From Calditrichota bacterium (GTDB lineage: Bacteria > Calditrichota > Calditrichia > RBG-13-44-9 > J075), in assembly GCA_003695285.1 (NCBI GenBank), contig RFIL01000341.1, positions 1 to 7,408 of the forward strand: a DNA stretch of 7,408 bases, written 5' to 3'. This document shows positions 1 through 6,992 of the stretch, piece after piece (within the stretch, counting starts at the first letter, position 1; each line of letters opens with the position of its first letter). Made by a program: the position numbers and the translations under genes. The notes under the pieces were generated by a model. It ran no database searches. It worked only from the letters and a program-made list of their open reading frames with translations, and was not told where the DNA came from.

Positions 1-723
1 ACCCAGGGAATTGGGTATACCGATGCTGATTATAGAAACATTGGAGGAAGTGTCTGGAATCATGGGTGGCAATATCGTAATGATGGAGTTGATATCGAAG
101 CCTCGCAGGATCCACAGGGATATGCTTATAACGTAGGCTGGATAGAGGGCGGCGAAAAATTGAATTACACGACAACAATACAATATAGTGGAGAATATAG
201 CATGTTTGTTCGTGTGGCCAGTCAAGGAGGCGGTGGAAAGTTCCTCCTCCTGCAGGACGATCAAGCAGTCAGTAGTATTATCAATGTACCCAATACCGGG
301 GGCTGGCAAAATTGGACTACCGTGGAAGCAGCCAATATCCCCTTGAATAGTGGAACACACCACCTCTCAATATTTATTATCCAGGGAAATTTTAACATTA
401 ACCGGATGACCTTTTTTCTTACCTCCACCGGAATCGATGACGATTCAAAAAAGCTCCCTGAGGTATATCAACTGGAACAAAACTATCCTAATCCCTTTAA
501 TCCGGAAACCACCTTTCGCTATGTTATTGCCAAACCCGGTATCATTACGATTGAGATTTATTCTTTGAGTGGACAAAAAATTGCTTCCTTGCAGAAAAAC
601 CATACCACTGCCGGACCTCACGAACTCCATTGGAAAGCGGAAGGGCTGGCCAGTGGAATTTATTTATATTGCTTCAAAGCCGGTAATTTCAGTGCTTCTC
701 GCAAGTTTGTTTTATTGAAGTAA
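1..723 (+). CDS. Secreted CBM6 protein with T9SS type A sorting domain (5' partial)
   Basis: The reading frame is open from base 1 and ends at TAA 721-723, so this is the last 240 residues of a longer protein; the TTG at 160 lies inside the first domain and is not the true start. Residues about 1-139 match a family 6 carbohydrate-binding module: 'YRNDGVDIE' (25-33), 'VGWIEGGE' (45-52), 'RVAS', 'TGGWQNW' with Trp102, and 'NFNIN' with the family's usual binding-cleft Asn near 132. Residues about 155-240 form a T9SS type A C-terminal sorting domain, starting 'LEQNYPNPFNP' and ending 'SGIYLYCFKAG...KFVLLK'. The protein should cross the outer membrane by T9SS and bind a polysaccharide such as xylan or a beta-glucan. 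In this family CBM6 usually follows a glycoside hydrolase domain, so a catalytic domain upstream of the window is likely but not seen. No convincing terminator follows. Confidence 0.9.
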   Translation, partial: TQGIGYTDADYRNIGGSVWNHGWQYRNDGVDIEASQDPQGYAYNVGWIEGGEKLNYTTTIQYSGEYSMFVRVASQGGGGKFLLLQDDQAVSSIINVPNTGGWQNWTTVEAANIPLNSGTHHLSIFIIQGNFNINRMTFFLTSTGIDDDSKKLPEVYQLEQNYPNPFNPETTFRYVIAKPGIITIEIYSLSGQKIASLQKNHTTAGPHELHWKAEGLASGIYLYCFKAGNFSASRKFVLLK

Positions 724-978
724 TATCAACCTTGTTTCGTGAGATATTTGACTCATGATGATTTAGATTTTTTAATTGAGGGATGGTGAGTCATCGTTTC
801 GAAAGGGTGTTGAGCCTCTATTTTACCCATTACATCCTGCATGCTTCTTCAAATTCCACCCTGGCCGGGCAAGCTGGATTCTTCCCTGATTAGGGCAACA
901 ATGAATCGAATTTCCTTCTTCTATCAGTGTCATGCGACCACATGAACCATTTTTCAATGTAACAAAAACTCATCTGAA

Positions 979-1037
979 ATTATCAAAGAGAGATTTTATT
1001 ATCAATTTGATAATCACCGCTTTATTAGTTTGATAAT
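979..1037. repeat. Cluster of ATTATCAAA / TTTGATAAT half-sites
   Basis: Besides the central palindrome there is one half-site on each side: ATTATCAAA at 979-987 and TTTGATAAT at 1029-1037. The palindrome's right arm (TTTGATAAT 1006-1014) and the downstream copy are both followed by CACC (directly, or after GTT), so the similarity extends past the 9-mer. A shorter match, TTGATAA, lies at 1144-1150 near the start codon. ATTATCAA also occurs inside coding sequence at 277-284 and 7242-7249, so single copies are weak evidence; the clustering is the signal. Confidence 0.4.
998..1014. promoter_or_regulatory. Perfect 17-base palindrome, candidate operator
   Basis: ATTATCAA-T-TTGATAAT is an exact inverted repeat of 8-base arms around one central base. 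It sits about 155 bases before the symporter ATG. Size and symmetry suit a dimeric helix-turn-helix regulator. The arms face the opposite way to the classical Fur box (GATAAT..ATTATC), and no CG centre of the LacI type is present, so the regulator family cannot be named. Confidence 0.45.
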
Positions 1038-1091
1038 GTTCACCACTGACGCCCCAATGCTTTATTGATGTATTTCTCTAAATTTCAGCAT

Positions 1092-1124
1092 TTTACAAAA
1101 ATTATTCAAACACTGGCATATTAT
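1092..1124 (+). promoter_or_regulatory. Weak candidate promoter for the symporter operon
   Basis: TATTAT (1119-1124) resembles a sigma-70 -10 box and TTTACA (1092-1097) a -35 box, but the 21-base spacer is too long for a good promoter. No clear Bacteroidota-type TTTG/TAnnTTTG pair was found. The place is plausible: just after the palindrome cluster and about 45 bases before the ATG. Confidence 0.18.
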
Positions 1125-1167
1125 ATGTAACTCCCATCATCACTTGATAACTCAGAAAAGCGGGATT

Positions 1168-2784
1168 ATGACGACTTTAGATCTATCCATCATTGGTATC
1201 TACTTCCTGGTCGTGCTAACTGTGGGGCTCGTTTACTCCCGGTATAAAAAAGAGACGCCTCGAAGTTATTTTCTGGCAGGTCGCAACCTGAGTTGGTTTA
1301 TTATCGGTTTATCCATGTTTGCTGCTAACATTTCCAGTGAACATTTAGTAGGATTGGCCGGGTATGGAGCCAGCCGTGGTTTTGCGGTAGGTAACATTGA
1401 ATGGCTGGCCATCCCTTTTTTAATGCTCCTTGGGTGGTTCTTTGCTCCCCTTTTTCTGAAAACCGGCATCTTTACAGTTCCTGAATTTCTGGGAAAACGC
1501 TACAACAACAAAATCCGCCTTTACCTGAGTGGCATCTCCATTATTGCTTACGTGCTGACCAAAATATCCGTTAGCCTGTTTGCTGTTGGATTAATCCTGA
1601 AGGCAGTTCTGGGATGGGATATATACACCTCCGCGCTGGTGATGATGGTGATAACCGGAGTCTATACCATCATCGGTGGAATGAGAGCGGTGATGTTTAC
1701 CTCCACTATACAGGTATTCTTTCTGCTTGCAGGTTCCATCATACTTACCCTCTTTGGATTACAGGAAGTGGGTGGCATCTCAACCCTTCATGCGCAATTG
1801 CCACAAGATTATTTTACCATTTTCAAACCCTTTTCCGATCCCGATTTCCCCTGGACCGGCATCCTCTTTGGCGCTCCAATTCTGGCAATCTGGTATTGGT
1901 GCACAGACCAGTATATTGTGCAGCACATCTTATGCGCCAAAAACATTGAGGCAGCTCGGGGGGGCACTTTACTTACCGGGTTCTTGAAAATTCTACCCAT
2001 GTTCATCATGGTCCTCCCCGGACTGATTGCTGCGGTTATTTATCCGGGAGTAAGAGGAGATGAAGCTTATGCTACCCTCTTAACGGGTTCCCTTCTTCCG
2101 GCCGGTTTAAAGGGATTGGTTCTGGCCGGAGTACTGGCTGCGTTAATGTCATCGTTGGCTGCCAGTTTTATTAGCACCTCAACACTGTTTACGATGGATT
2201 TTTATCGTCATTTTAAACCGGATGCTCCGGATAGAAAACTGGTGTTGGTAGGCCATCTTTCTACCATCGCTATGGTCGCAGTCGGTATTTTATGGATACC
2301 CGTGGTTCGATTGCTCAATTCTCATATTTATCTCCATCTACAGAGTATTCAGGCCTATATCAGTCCTCCTATTGCAGCTGTTTTTCTGTTAGGGATTACC
2401 TGGAAAAGAGCGGGAAGTAAAGGAGCTTTTACAGCACTCATCATTGGCGGAATTCTGGGTACCCTCCGCCTGATTCTGGAATGGATGGATAAAACCGTAC
2501 ATTTCCAATCGAACCTCATCCAATTGTATCTACAGATCAATTTTTTGCATTTTGCAGTTCTCCTCTTCGGAATTTCGGTAGCCGTCGTAATCGCTGTCAG
2601 TGTTCTGGAAACGGCACCTTCTCCTCACAGAATAAGAGAGTTTCTTATTCCCTGGGACCAATACAGTTTTAAAACCAAAAAAATTGAATTCACTTCACCC
2701 GCACCGATTGGCAATAAAAAAAGCCAGCTCTTATCAATCGCGCTTCTTCTGGTGCTTATCGGGCTGTGGAGAATTTTTTCATAA
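1168..2784 (+). CDS. Sodium/solute symporter, SGLT-type sugar transporter
   Basis: This 538-residue inner-membrane protein belongs to the sodium:solute symporter family (SSS/SLC5) and is near the length of Vibrio vSGLT. I chose ATG 1168, which begins directly before TM helix 1 ('MTTLDLSIIGIYFLVV'); the TTG at 1144 would only add eight polar residues. Hydrophobic helices span the protein, ending with one at about 521-535. Residues that contact sugar in human SGLT1 have counterparts here: Asn54 and His59 in 'AANISSEHLVG', Glu78 in 'NIEW', Tyr243-Trp244 in 'WYWCTDQYIVQ', Lys274 in 'GFLKILPMF', and Gln392 in 'LQSIQAYISPP'. The Na2 site is kept as Ala325, Ser328 and Ser329 in 'AALMSSLAAS'. Na+-driven uptake of a monosaccharide or small oligosaccharide is therefore likely; the exact sugar is not shown. 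No good Shine-Dalgarno precedes the start. It is probably cotranscribed with the next gene, 24 bases downstream. Confidence 0.93.
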   Translation: MTTLDLSIIGIYFLVVLTVGLVYSRYKKETPRSYFLAGRNLSWFIIGLSMFAANISSEHLVGLAGYGASRGFAVGNIEWLAIPFLMLLGWFFAPLFLKTGIFTVPEFLGKRYNNKIRLYLSGISIIAYVLTKISVSLFAVGLILKAVLGWDIYTSALVMMVITGVYTIIGGMRAVMFTSTIQVFFLLAGSIILTLFGLQEVGGISTLHAQLPQDYFTIFKPFSDPDFPWTGILFGAPILAIWYWCTDQYIVQHILCAKNIEAARGGTLLTGFLKILPMFIMVLPGLIAAVIYPGVRGDEAYATLLTGSLLPAGLKGLVLAGVLAALMSSLAASFISTSTLFTMDFYRHFKPDAPDRKLVLVGHLSTIAMVAVGILWIPVVRLLNSHIYLHLQSIQAYISPPIAAVFLLGITWKRAGSKGAFTALIIGGILGTLRLILEWMDKTVHFQSNLIQLYLQINFLHFAVLLFGISVAVVIAVSVLETAPSPHRIREFLIPWDQYSFKTKKIEFTSPAPIGNKKSQLLSIALLLVLIGLWRIFS

Positions 2785-2808
2785 CTCACAAATAAACGCA
2801 ATTGGATT

Positions 2809-4299
2809 ATGAAGGATAAACAACACTTCATTCACATCGCTTCCTTGGTCGTTCTATTGAGCATTTCAGTTATGACGTTGCCGTTTTGTTCGAGAGAATC
2901 CTCTCGTGAACAGGAAATCGTTGCGAGAGTGGGTGACCGTATCATTGACTGGAAACTCCTGCGGAGAAGTTTCAATCTGGAACCTAAATGGGATCGGGGT
3001 TTAACCTACGGGGAGGCATATAGCAACCAACTGAATTTTTTAATTGAACAAAAACTATTTGCTCAGGAAGCATTAGCAGAGGGTCTCGACAAGGATCCGG
3101 ATGTTGCCAGAAAATTACGGGTTATCAAAGAAAAAGAAATGATGAAAGAACTTTATCGCGAGGTGGTGGCTTCACAAGTGCAGATATCGGACTCCGAATA
3201 CGAACAGGCATATCTCAATTCCAAGAAAAAAGTTCAGTTTGAATATATTGCCTCCCCAGATAGTCTTTCTGCTGTAAAATATCGTCAGTTGATGCAATCT
3301 CACCCGGTTGATGAAATTTCTTTGCTCAACCCCGGAGAGGAACGAAAGGGAGTCTCCCCCTATTTTAGTTTTGGTGATATGGCCCCGGAATTGGAAACAG
3401 TGGTCTTTCAGATGCAACTGGGCGAAATCAGTTCTCCGATTCGGGTTGGGAAAGAATACATGGTTGTAAAATTGATCGATGGTGAAATCAATAAGTTCAT
3501 GTCGAAAATCGATTTTGCCGAAACAAAAAGCAAAATCCGTAAAGTCATATTTGAACGCCATGCGCGTAAACTTTCCGATCAGTATATTTACAACCTTCTC
3601 AAAGACAAGAAAATTGAAATAAATCCCACCGTATTTTTTGCTCTTTCCGAGAAATTTTCGGAAATCGTACAACCGAAAACATCACAAACGCCCCTTACCA
3701 TACATCTCACAAACGCTGAATTGAAAAATACTCGCACGGAATTAAAAGATATGGCCAATGAGGTGCTGGTGACCTTCAAGGATGGTCACTTAACCGTAAA
3801 AGAATTTTTACAAATTTTATGGGACCTTCCGGCACCCATGCGCCCCCAGGTCAATATGGCTCAGCAACTGAAGAAAGCCATTGCCGTTACAGTACGGAAT
3901 CTTTATTTAGTCAAAGAAGCCTATCGCAGAGGGTTGGATACCCATCCTGTTGTTCAATATGAAACCCTCCACCAGAGTGACGCGCTCCTTTCCCGATATT
4001 ACATGAAAAGGTTAAAAAATGCCATTTCCGTTACAGAAGATGAGATTCAGGAATTTATGCATAAGAAAAATTTCCCCTCAGTGAACCAGCAATTAAACGG
4101 CAAGCTCACTCCAACGGCTGTTCGAGAAATTCTGGTGGATTATAAGTTTCACGAGGAACGCATGAAGACAGTAGAAGAGTTAAAGCCGTTTTATCCGGTT
4201 GAAATTAATGATCAAGTTTTGAAATCCCATATTCCAGATGCTGAAAAGATAATTCAGGAACGCCCGGTGGGGTTCATTTACCGGGAAGAGTTTTATTAA
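2809..4299 (+). CDS. Exported SurA/PpiC-like peptidyl-prolyl isomerase or chaperone
   Basis: The 496-residue protein has an N-terminal hydrophobic segment (about 8-26) followed by Cys27 in 'TLPFCSRE'. This may be a lipoprotein signal, but Pro and Phe at -2/-1 are not a canonical lipobox. Residues about 36-140 look like the SurA N-terminal helical domain ('VARVGDRIIDWKLL', 'LIEQKLFAQEALAEGL'). Residues about 142-226 are a parvulin rotamase domain: 'FSFGDMAPELETVVFQMQLGEISSPIRVGKEYMVVKLID'-type pattern around 187-224, without the usual first-strand His and with a degenerate D-x-GWF region, so isomerase activity is uncertain. A linker helix pair follows (232-270). Residues about 317-416 then repeat the N-terminal domain and 434-470 repeat the linker, with no second parvulin. 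It should act in the periplasm on outer-membrane or secreted proteins. It lies 24 bases after the symporter gene, probably in the same operon. No Shine-Dalgarno is seen. Confidence 0.82.
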   Translation: MKDKQHFIHIASLVVLLSISVMTLPFCSRESSREQEIVARVGDRIIDWKLLRRSFNLEPKWDRGLTYGEAYSNQLNFLIEQKLFAQEALAEGLDKDPDVARKLRVIKEKEMMKELYREVVASQVQISDSEYEQAYLNSKKKVQFEYIASPDSLSAVKYRQLMQSHPVDEISLLNPGEERKGVSPYFSFGDMAPELETVVFQMQLGEISSPIRVGKEYMVVKLIDGEINKFMSKIDFAETKSKIRKVIFERHARKLSDQYIYNLLKDKKIEINPTVFFALSEKFSEIVQPKTSQTPLTIHLTNAELKNTRTELKDMANEVLVTFKDGHLTVKEFLQILWDLPAPMRPQVNMAQQLKKAIAVTVRNLYLVKEAYRRGLDTHPVVQYETLHQSDALLSRYYMKRLKNAISVTEDEIQEFMHKKNFPSVNQQLNGKLTPTAVREILVDYKFHEERMKTVEELKPFYPVEINDQVLKSHIPDAEKIIQERPVGFIYREEFY

Positions 4300-4323
4300 A
4301 CCCAAGCCTGAAAGGAGGTCAAA

Positions 4324-4341
4324 ATGGAGGATCCCCTTTAA
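4324..4341 (+). CDS. Possible five-codon leader minicistron (MEDPL)
   Basis: ATG-GAG-GAT-CCC-CTT-TAA follows a near-perfect Shine-Dalgarno (AAAGGAGGT 4311-4319) with a four-base gap. The start is better equipped than those of the long genes around it. The hairpin between 4311-4318 and 4333-4339 would cover this Shine-Dalgarno and enclose the start codon. It may be a translated leader that tunes the CBM9 gene, or simply a chance ATG after one of several purine runs. No function can be inferred from the peptide. Confidence 0.22.
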   Translation: MEDPL

Positions 4342-4406
4342 TTTGAACCCGTCAGGAGATAGGAGGAAGGATTTTTCAAATTAACTGCTATGTTTCCAAG
4401 TTTAAC

Positions 4407-4413
4407 AGGAGGT
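4407..4413 (+). promoter_or_regulatory. Strong ribosome binding site of the CBM9 gene
   Basis: AGGAGGT lies four bases before ATG 4418 and fixes that start, which is also followed by a clear signal peptide. It contrasts with the symporter, SurA-like and receptor genes, whose starts have no comparable site, and suggests high translation of this secreted protein. Confidence 0.75.
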
Positions 4414-4417
4414 TACA

Positions 4418-6892
4418 ATGAAAAAATTGTGGTTAATTTTGTGGCTGGTATTTGTCGTCGGGAGCATTGGTTATGCTCAGACTTATACCATTGACAGCTA
4501 CGATAGTTCAGCTTCCGACCCCCATTACACCGCTGATCATGAGGGACCACCCAGCGAGGTTCGTCTCTCTGATAATCATGTAGATTTTGTGGAAGGAACC
4601 GGCGCCCTTGATGTGGATTATATCATTGGTTCATTCCATCAGTGGGGGAGTTTTGCCGGTCTGGTTTACCGGACAGATAGCACCGAAACCATGAACTGGG
4701 AAGTCAGTGACTCCTTCAGCATCTGGATTAAAGTTAATCAGCCCCCCACCCATCCAGATTTGATGGTATTCCGCGTTCACATCGCCGATCGACCCAATCC
4801 CACCGATCAAATCGAACAATATATTTATGAGAATACGGTGGTGCTCGATGCTCAAAGTGGATGGTTTGAATTAAAAATCCCCTTCGTGGAAAGAGAAACC
4901 GATGGTACCGTGCTCCCCAATGATTCTGGATTCGTCCGTTTTCCGGATACCTGGGGCGGCGGAACTTACAATAACTATGTTTTAGACCGGGATAAAATCG
5001 TCGGCTTCAGTCTGGTAGCAGTAGTAAGTGGTTGGGATCCCAATACCAATCTTCCTGCAGATTCCGTTAAAGTCTCCTTTGACAACTTTACCCGATTCGG
5101 TTCTCGTGCAGTTCCCTTTATCATCTTTAACGGGATGTTTGTTCCCTCAAATCTCTCCCTTTTCACCTGGGGGCAGTCTTCCATGATCGTAGAAGAAGGA
5201 GCCGGGGCAACCCCTGGTACCAATGCCATCAAATGGACTCAAGGTGACGAATGGGGGAATGGCTGGACCGGTTTTGGTTTTAACATCACCGAACCTCAAA
5301 ACATGCTGGGAAGCTGGATGCAAGATTCCGTGAAGTTTAAAATGAAAGCCGGTCCTCAAACCGGAGCGTTACGGATGCAATTTGAATCCGGCCCCGATGG
5401 CAAAGTGGGGTATGTGTTTACCCCCAACACAGATAACCAATGGCATGATTATTCATTTGCTTTAAGAGATTTTGTCTATCAGGATGGAACCTCCAATTTT
5501 GATACAACTGCGGTAACTGTGGTTCAAATCATGGCGGAAGCCAGTGGTGTCGCCGGAAATGTCATCTACATCGATGATTGGTGGACTGGCAATCCGGTAT
5601 TTGATGTGAATCCCCCGGACCCTCCCGGCGGCGTGTTTGTAGTACCCGACAACTATTTTAACCTGGTTACCTGGCTGGATGTCCCTGGTGAGAGTGATGA
5701 AACGTATAATGTCTATTATAGCCGCCAACCCATCACTGATGTTCATGCCCCTGGTGTAGAGGTCGTTGATTTGGGTTTTGGAGTTCCGGAAAATACTCAA
5801 AATAAAGAACACCTGCTCTTTTCGCCGCTGGCTGACTCCTCCGTCTCTTACTATTATGCCGTAACCGCAGTGGATGCTGCCGGTAACGAATCTGATCCCA
5901 GCACAATCACCAATCCGGTAACCAACACTGCCAGGGGAATTGCTACCATGTCCTTAAATCCTCCCTCCAATTTTGTAGCCGATGGAGACCTCAGCGAATG
6001 GAGTGGTATTATGGAATTTCGCTCCTTCCCCTCCGAAGGCGCTCATATTGTAGACAATACGACGATTGATGGTGACGGTGACCTTTCTGTGATGACCTAC
6101 CTGGCTGCCGATGCCAATTATCTCTATTTTGCTTTTGATATTACCGATGATGTTGTCGATACCTCCGCTACAAATACCTGGGAAAAAGATAGCCCCGATC
6201 TGTTTCTGGGATTATATGACTGGCATGGTCCGGCCCATAGTGGATATGATCGTGGCAGCGAACCTGATTATCATTTCCGCTTCTTACCCACCCGAGCCAT
6301 TATCGATAACCTGGGCAGTGCTGAAGTAACCACTACTGATTATTACTGGGGACCGAAATTCCCGGTAGGATATGTCATTGAAGGTCGTATCGCCTGGACT
6401 GACCTGGCGGCAGTGGGTGGTGATCATGTCTTTGTTCCTGCCCCTGGCATCCGTATCCCCTTTGATCTGGCTTTTAATGATGCAGACGGAGGAGGCGTAC
6501 GGCAGGGGATTATGACCTGGTCTCCCTACAATGATGATACTTCCTGGCAATCTCCCCGATACTGGCTCTACACCTGGGTAGGGGATACCTGGGTTACCGG
6601 CATTGAGGATGAATTAAGTCAACATCCCACGACGTTTGATTTAAAACAGAATTATCCCAATCCTTTTAACCCATCCACCACCATTACCTATCAACTGGCG
6701 AAACCCAGTAATGTTCAGCTGGATGTCTTCAATACTCTGGGTCAAAAGGTAGCCACTCTGGTTAATCAAAAACAGACTGCCGGTACCTATCAGGTTCAGT
6801 TTGATGCTCATGATCTGGCTTCCGGAATTTATTTTTACCGAATTCAGGCCAGTGGATTTGTCAAAGTTCAAAAAATGGTTCTAATGAAGTAG
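4418..6892 (+). CDS. Secreted multidomain glycan-binding protein: two beta-sandwiches, Fn3, CBM9-like, T9SS sorting domain
   Basis: The 824-residue protein starts with a signal peptide (1-20, probable cleavage 'IGYA|QT'). Residues about 23-228 and 233-391 look like two related galactose-binding-like beta-sandwiches; both have a 'DSFSIWIK'/'DSVKFKMK' strand and end in 'VSFDNF'/'IYIDDW', as in CBM11/CBM30-like or CIA30-like folds. Residues about 398-500 are a fibronectin type III domain ('PPDPPGG', 'YNVYYS', 'YYYAVTAVDAAGNES'). Residues about 517-722 resemble a CBM9-like domain ('VADGDLSEWSG', 'YLYFAFDITDDVV', 'PDLFLGLYD', 'GYVIEGRIAW'). Residues 741-824 are a T9SS type A sorting domain ('LKQNYPNPFNPSTTI' ... 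'VQKMVLMK'). No catalytic domain is recognised, so binding or surface capture of glycan is the likely role. A strong terminator follows, and a TonB-dependent receptor begins 100 bases downstream. The exact ligand and the family of the first two modules are uncertain. Confidence 0.88.
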   Translation: MKKLWLILWLVFVVGSIGYAQTYTIDSYDSSASDPHYTADHEGPPSEVRLSDNHVDFVEGTGALDVDYIIGSFHQWGSFAGLVYRTDSTETMNWEVSDSFSIWIKVNQPPTHPDLMVFRVHIADRPNPTDQIEQYIYENTVVLDAQSGWFELKIPFVERETDGTVLPNDSGFVRFPDTWGGGTYNNYVLDRDKIVGFSLVAVVSGWDPNTNLPADSVKVSFDNFTRFGSRAVPFIIFNGMFVPSNLSLFTWGQSSMIVEEGAGATPGTNAIKWTQGDEWGNGWTGFGFNITEPQNMLGSWMQDSVKFKMKAGPQTGALRMQFESGPDGKVGYVFTPNTDNQWHDYSFALRDFVYQDGTSNFDTTAVTVVQIMAEASGVAGNVIYIDDWWTGNPVFDVNPPDPPGGVFVVPDNYFNLVTWLDVPGESDETYNVYYSRQPITDVHAPGVEVVDLGFGVPENTQNKEHLLFSPLADSSVSYYYAVTAVDAAGNESDPSTITNPVTNTARGIATMSLNPPSNFVADGDLSEWSGIMEFRSFPSEGAHIVDNTTIDGDGDLSVMTYLAADANYLYFAFDITDDVVDTSATNTWEKDSPDLFLGLYDWHGPAHSGYDRGSEPDYHFRFLPTRAIIDNLGSAEVTTTDYYWGPKFPVGYVIEGRIAWTDLAAVGGDHVFVPAPGIRIPFDLAFNDADGGGVRQGIMTWSPYNDDTSWQSPRYWLYTWVGDTWVTGIEDELSQHPTTFDLKQNYPNPFNPSTTITYQLAKPSNVQLDVFNTLGQKVATLVNQKQTAGTYQVQFDAHDLASGIYFYRIQASGFVKVQKMVLMK

Positions 6893-6906
6893 TTCCAGCT
6901 GCACTT

Positions 6907-6939
6907 GGAGGAGGGGGCTTCCCCCTTCCTCCTTTTTTT
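6907..6939 (+). terminator. Strong rho-independent terminator
   Basis: GGAGGA (6907-6912) and GGGGG (6913-6917) pair with CCCCC (6921-6925) and TCCTCC (6927-6932), giving an 11-base-pair GC-rich stem with one bulged T (6926) and a CTT loop, followed by seven T (6933-6939). It starts 15 bases after the CBM9 gene stop and separates it from the receptor gene. Confidence 0.92.
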
Positions 6940-6992
6940 ATAACTGACCGGATCAATTTTTTAAACGAATTAAACGTCAGATTGAGAAAAAC

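Larger units (their letters stand above)
724..1167. other. Non-coding region upstream of the symporter gene
   Basis: These 444 bases hold no supportable gene in any frame. The first part (about 724-950) has a 7-base inverted repeat, TGACTCA 749-755 with TGAGTCA 787-793, but its 31-base loop and lack of a following T-tract make it a poor terminator. The second part (about 960-1130) is AT-rich and carries the palindrome and half-sites listed separately, so it most likely holds the control region of the symporter operon. Its length stands out against the 24-base gap between the next two genes, which supports a separate transcription unit starting here. Confidence 0.7.
4300..4417 (+). promoter_or_regulatory. 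Purine-rich leader of the CBM9 protein gene
   Basis: This 118-base spacer contains repeated GGAG motifs: AAAGGAGGT 4311-4319, GGAGG 4326-4330, AGGAG 4354-4358, AGGAGG 4361-4366 and AGGAGGT 4407-4413. Only the last is placed to serve the CBM9 gene. The first can pair with CCCCTTT (4333-4339), forming seven base pairs with one bulged A and a 14-base loop. The other full starts in this window lack clear Shine-Dalgarno sites, so the concentration here is unusual. I see no convincing promoter inside it; read-through from the upstream operon and a separate start are both possible. Confidence 0.45.

Noticed and set aside
749..793. Inverted repeat TGACTCA/TGAGTCA as a terminator of the CBM6 gene
   Set aside because: The loop is 31 bases and no T-tract follows the second arm; a 7-base match at this distance can be chance.
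998..1014. Palindrome as a Fur box
   Set aside because: Fur sites read GATAAT then ATTATC around the centre; here the order is reversed, and the neighbours are sugar rather than iron genes.
1144..1167. TTG start adding eight residues to the symporter
   Set aside because: The extension is polar, has no ribosome binding site, and ATG 1168 sits at the normal distance from the first transmembrane helix.
1614..1987. Two overlapping + strand open frames inside the symporter gene
   Set aside because: Out-of-frame shadows of conserved transmembrane coding sequence; their translations resemble no family.
3172..3672. 166-codon open frame on the minus strand
   Set aside because: It lies wholly antisense to the well-supported SurA-like gene, and its translation has no recognisable domain or signal.
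4390..4496. Short frame from ATG 4390 overlapping the CBM9 gene start
   Set aside because: It is out of frame with the CBM9 gene, encodes nothing recognisable, and the strong ribosome binding site at 4407-4413 serves ATG 4418.
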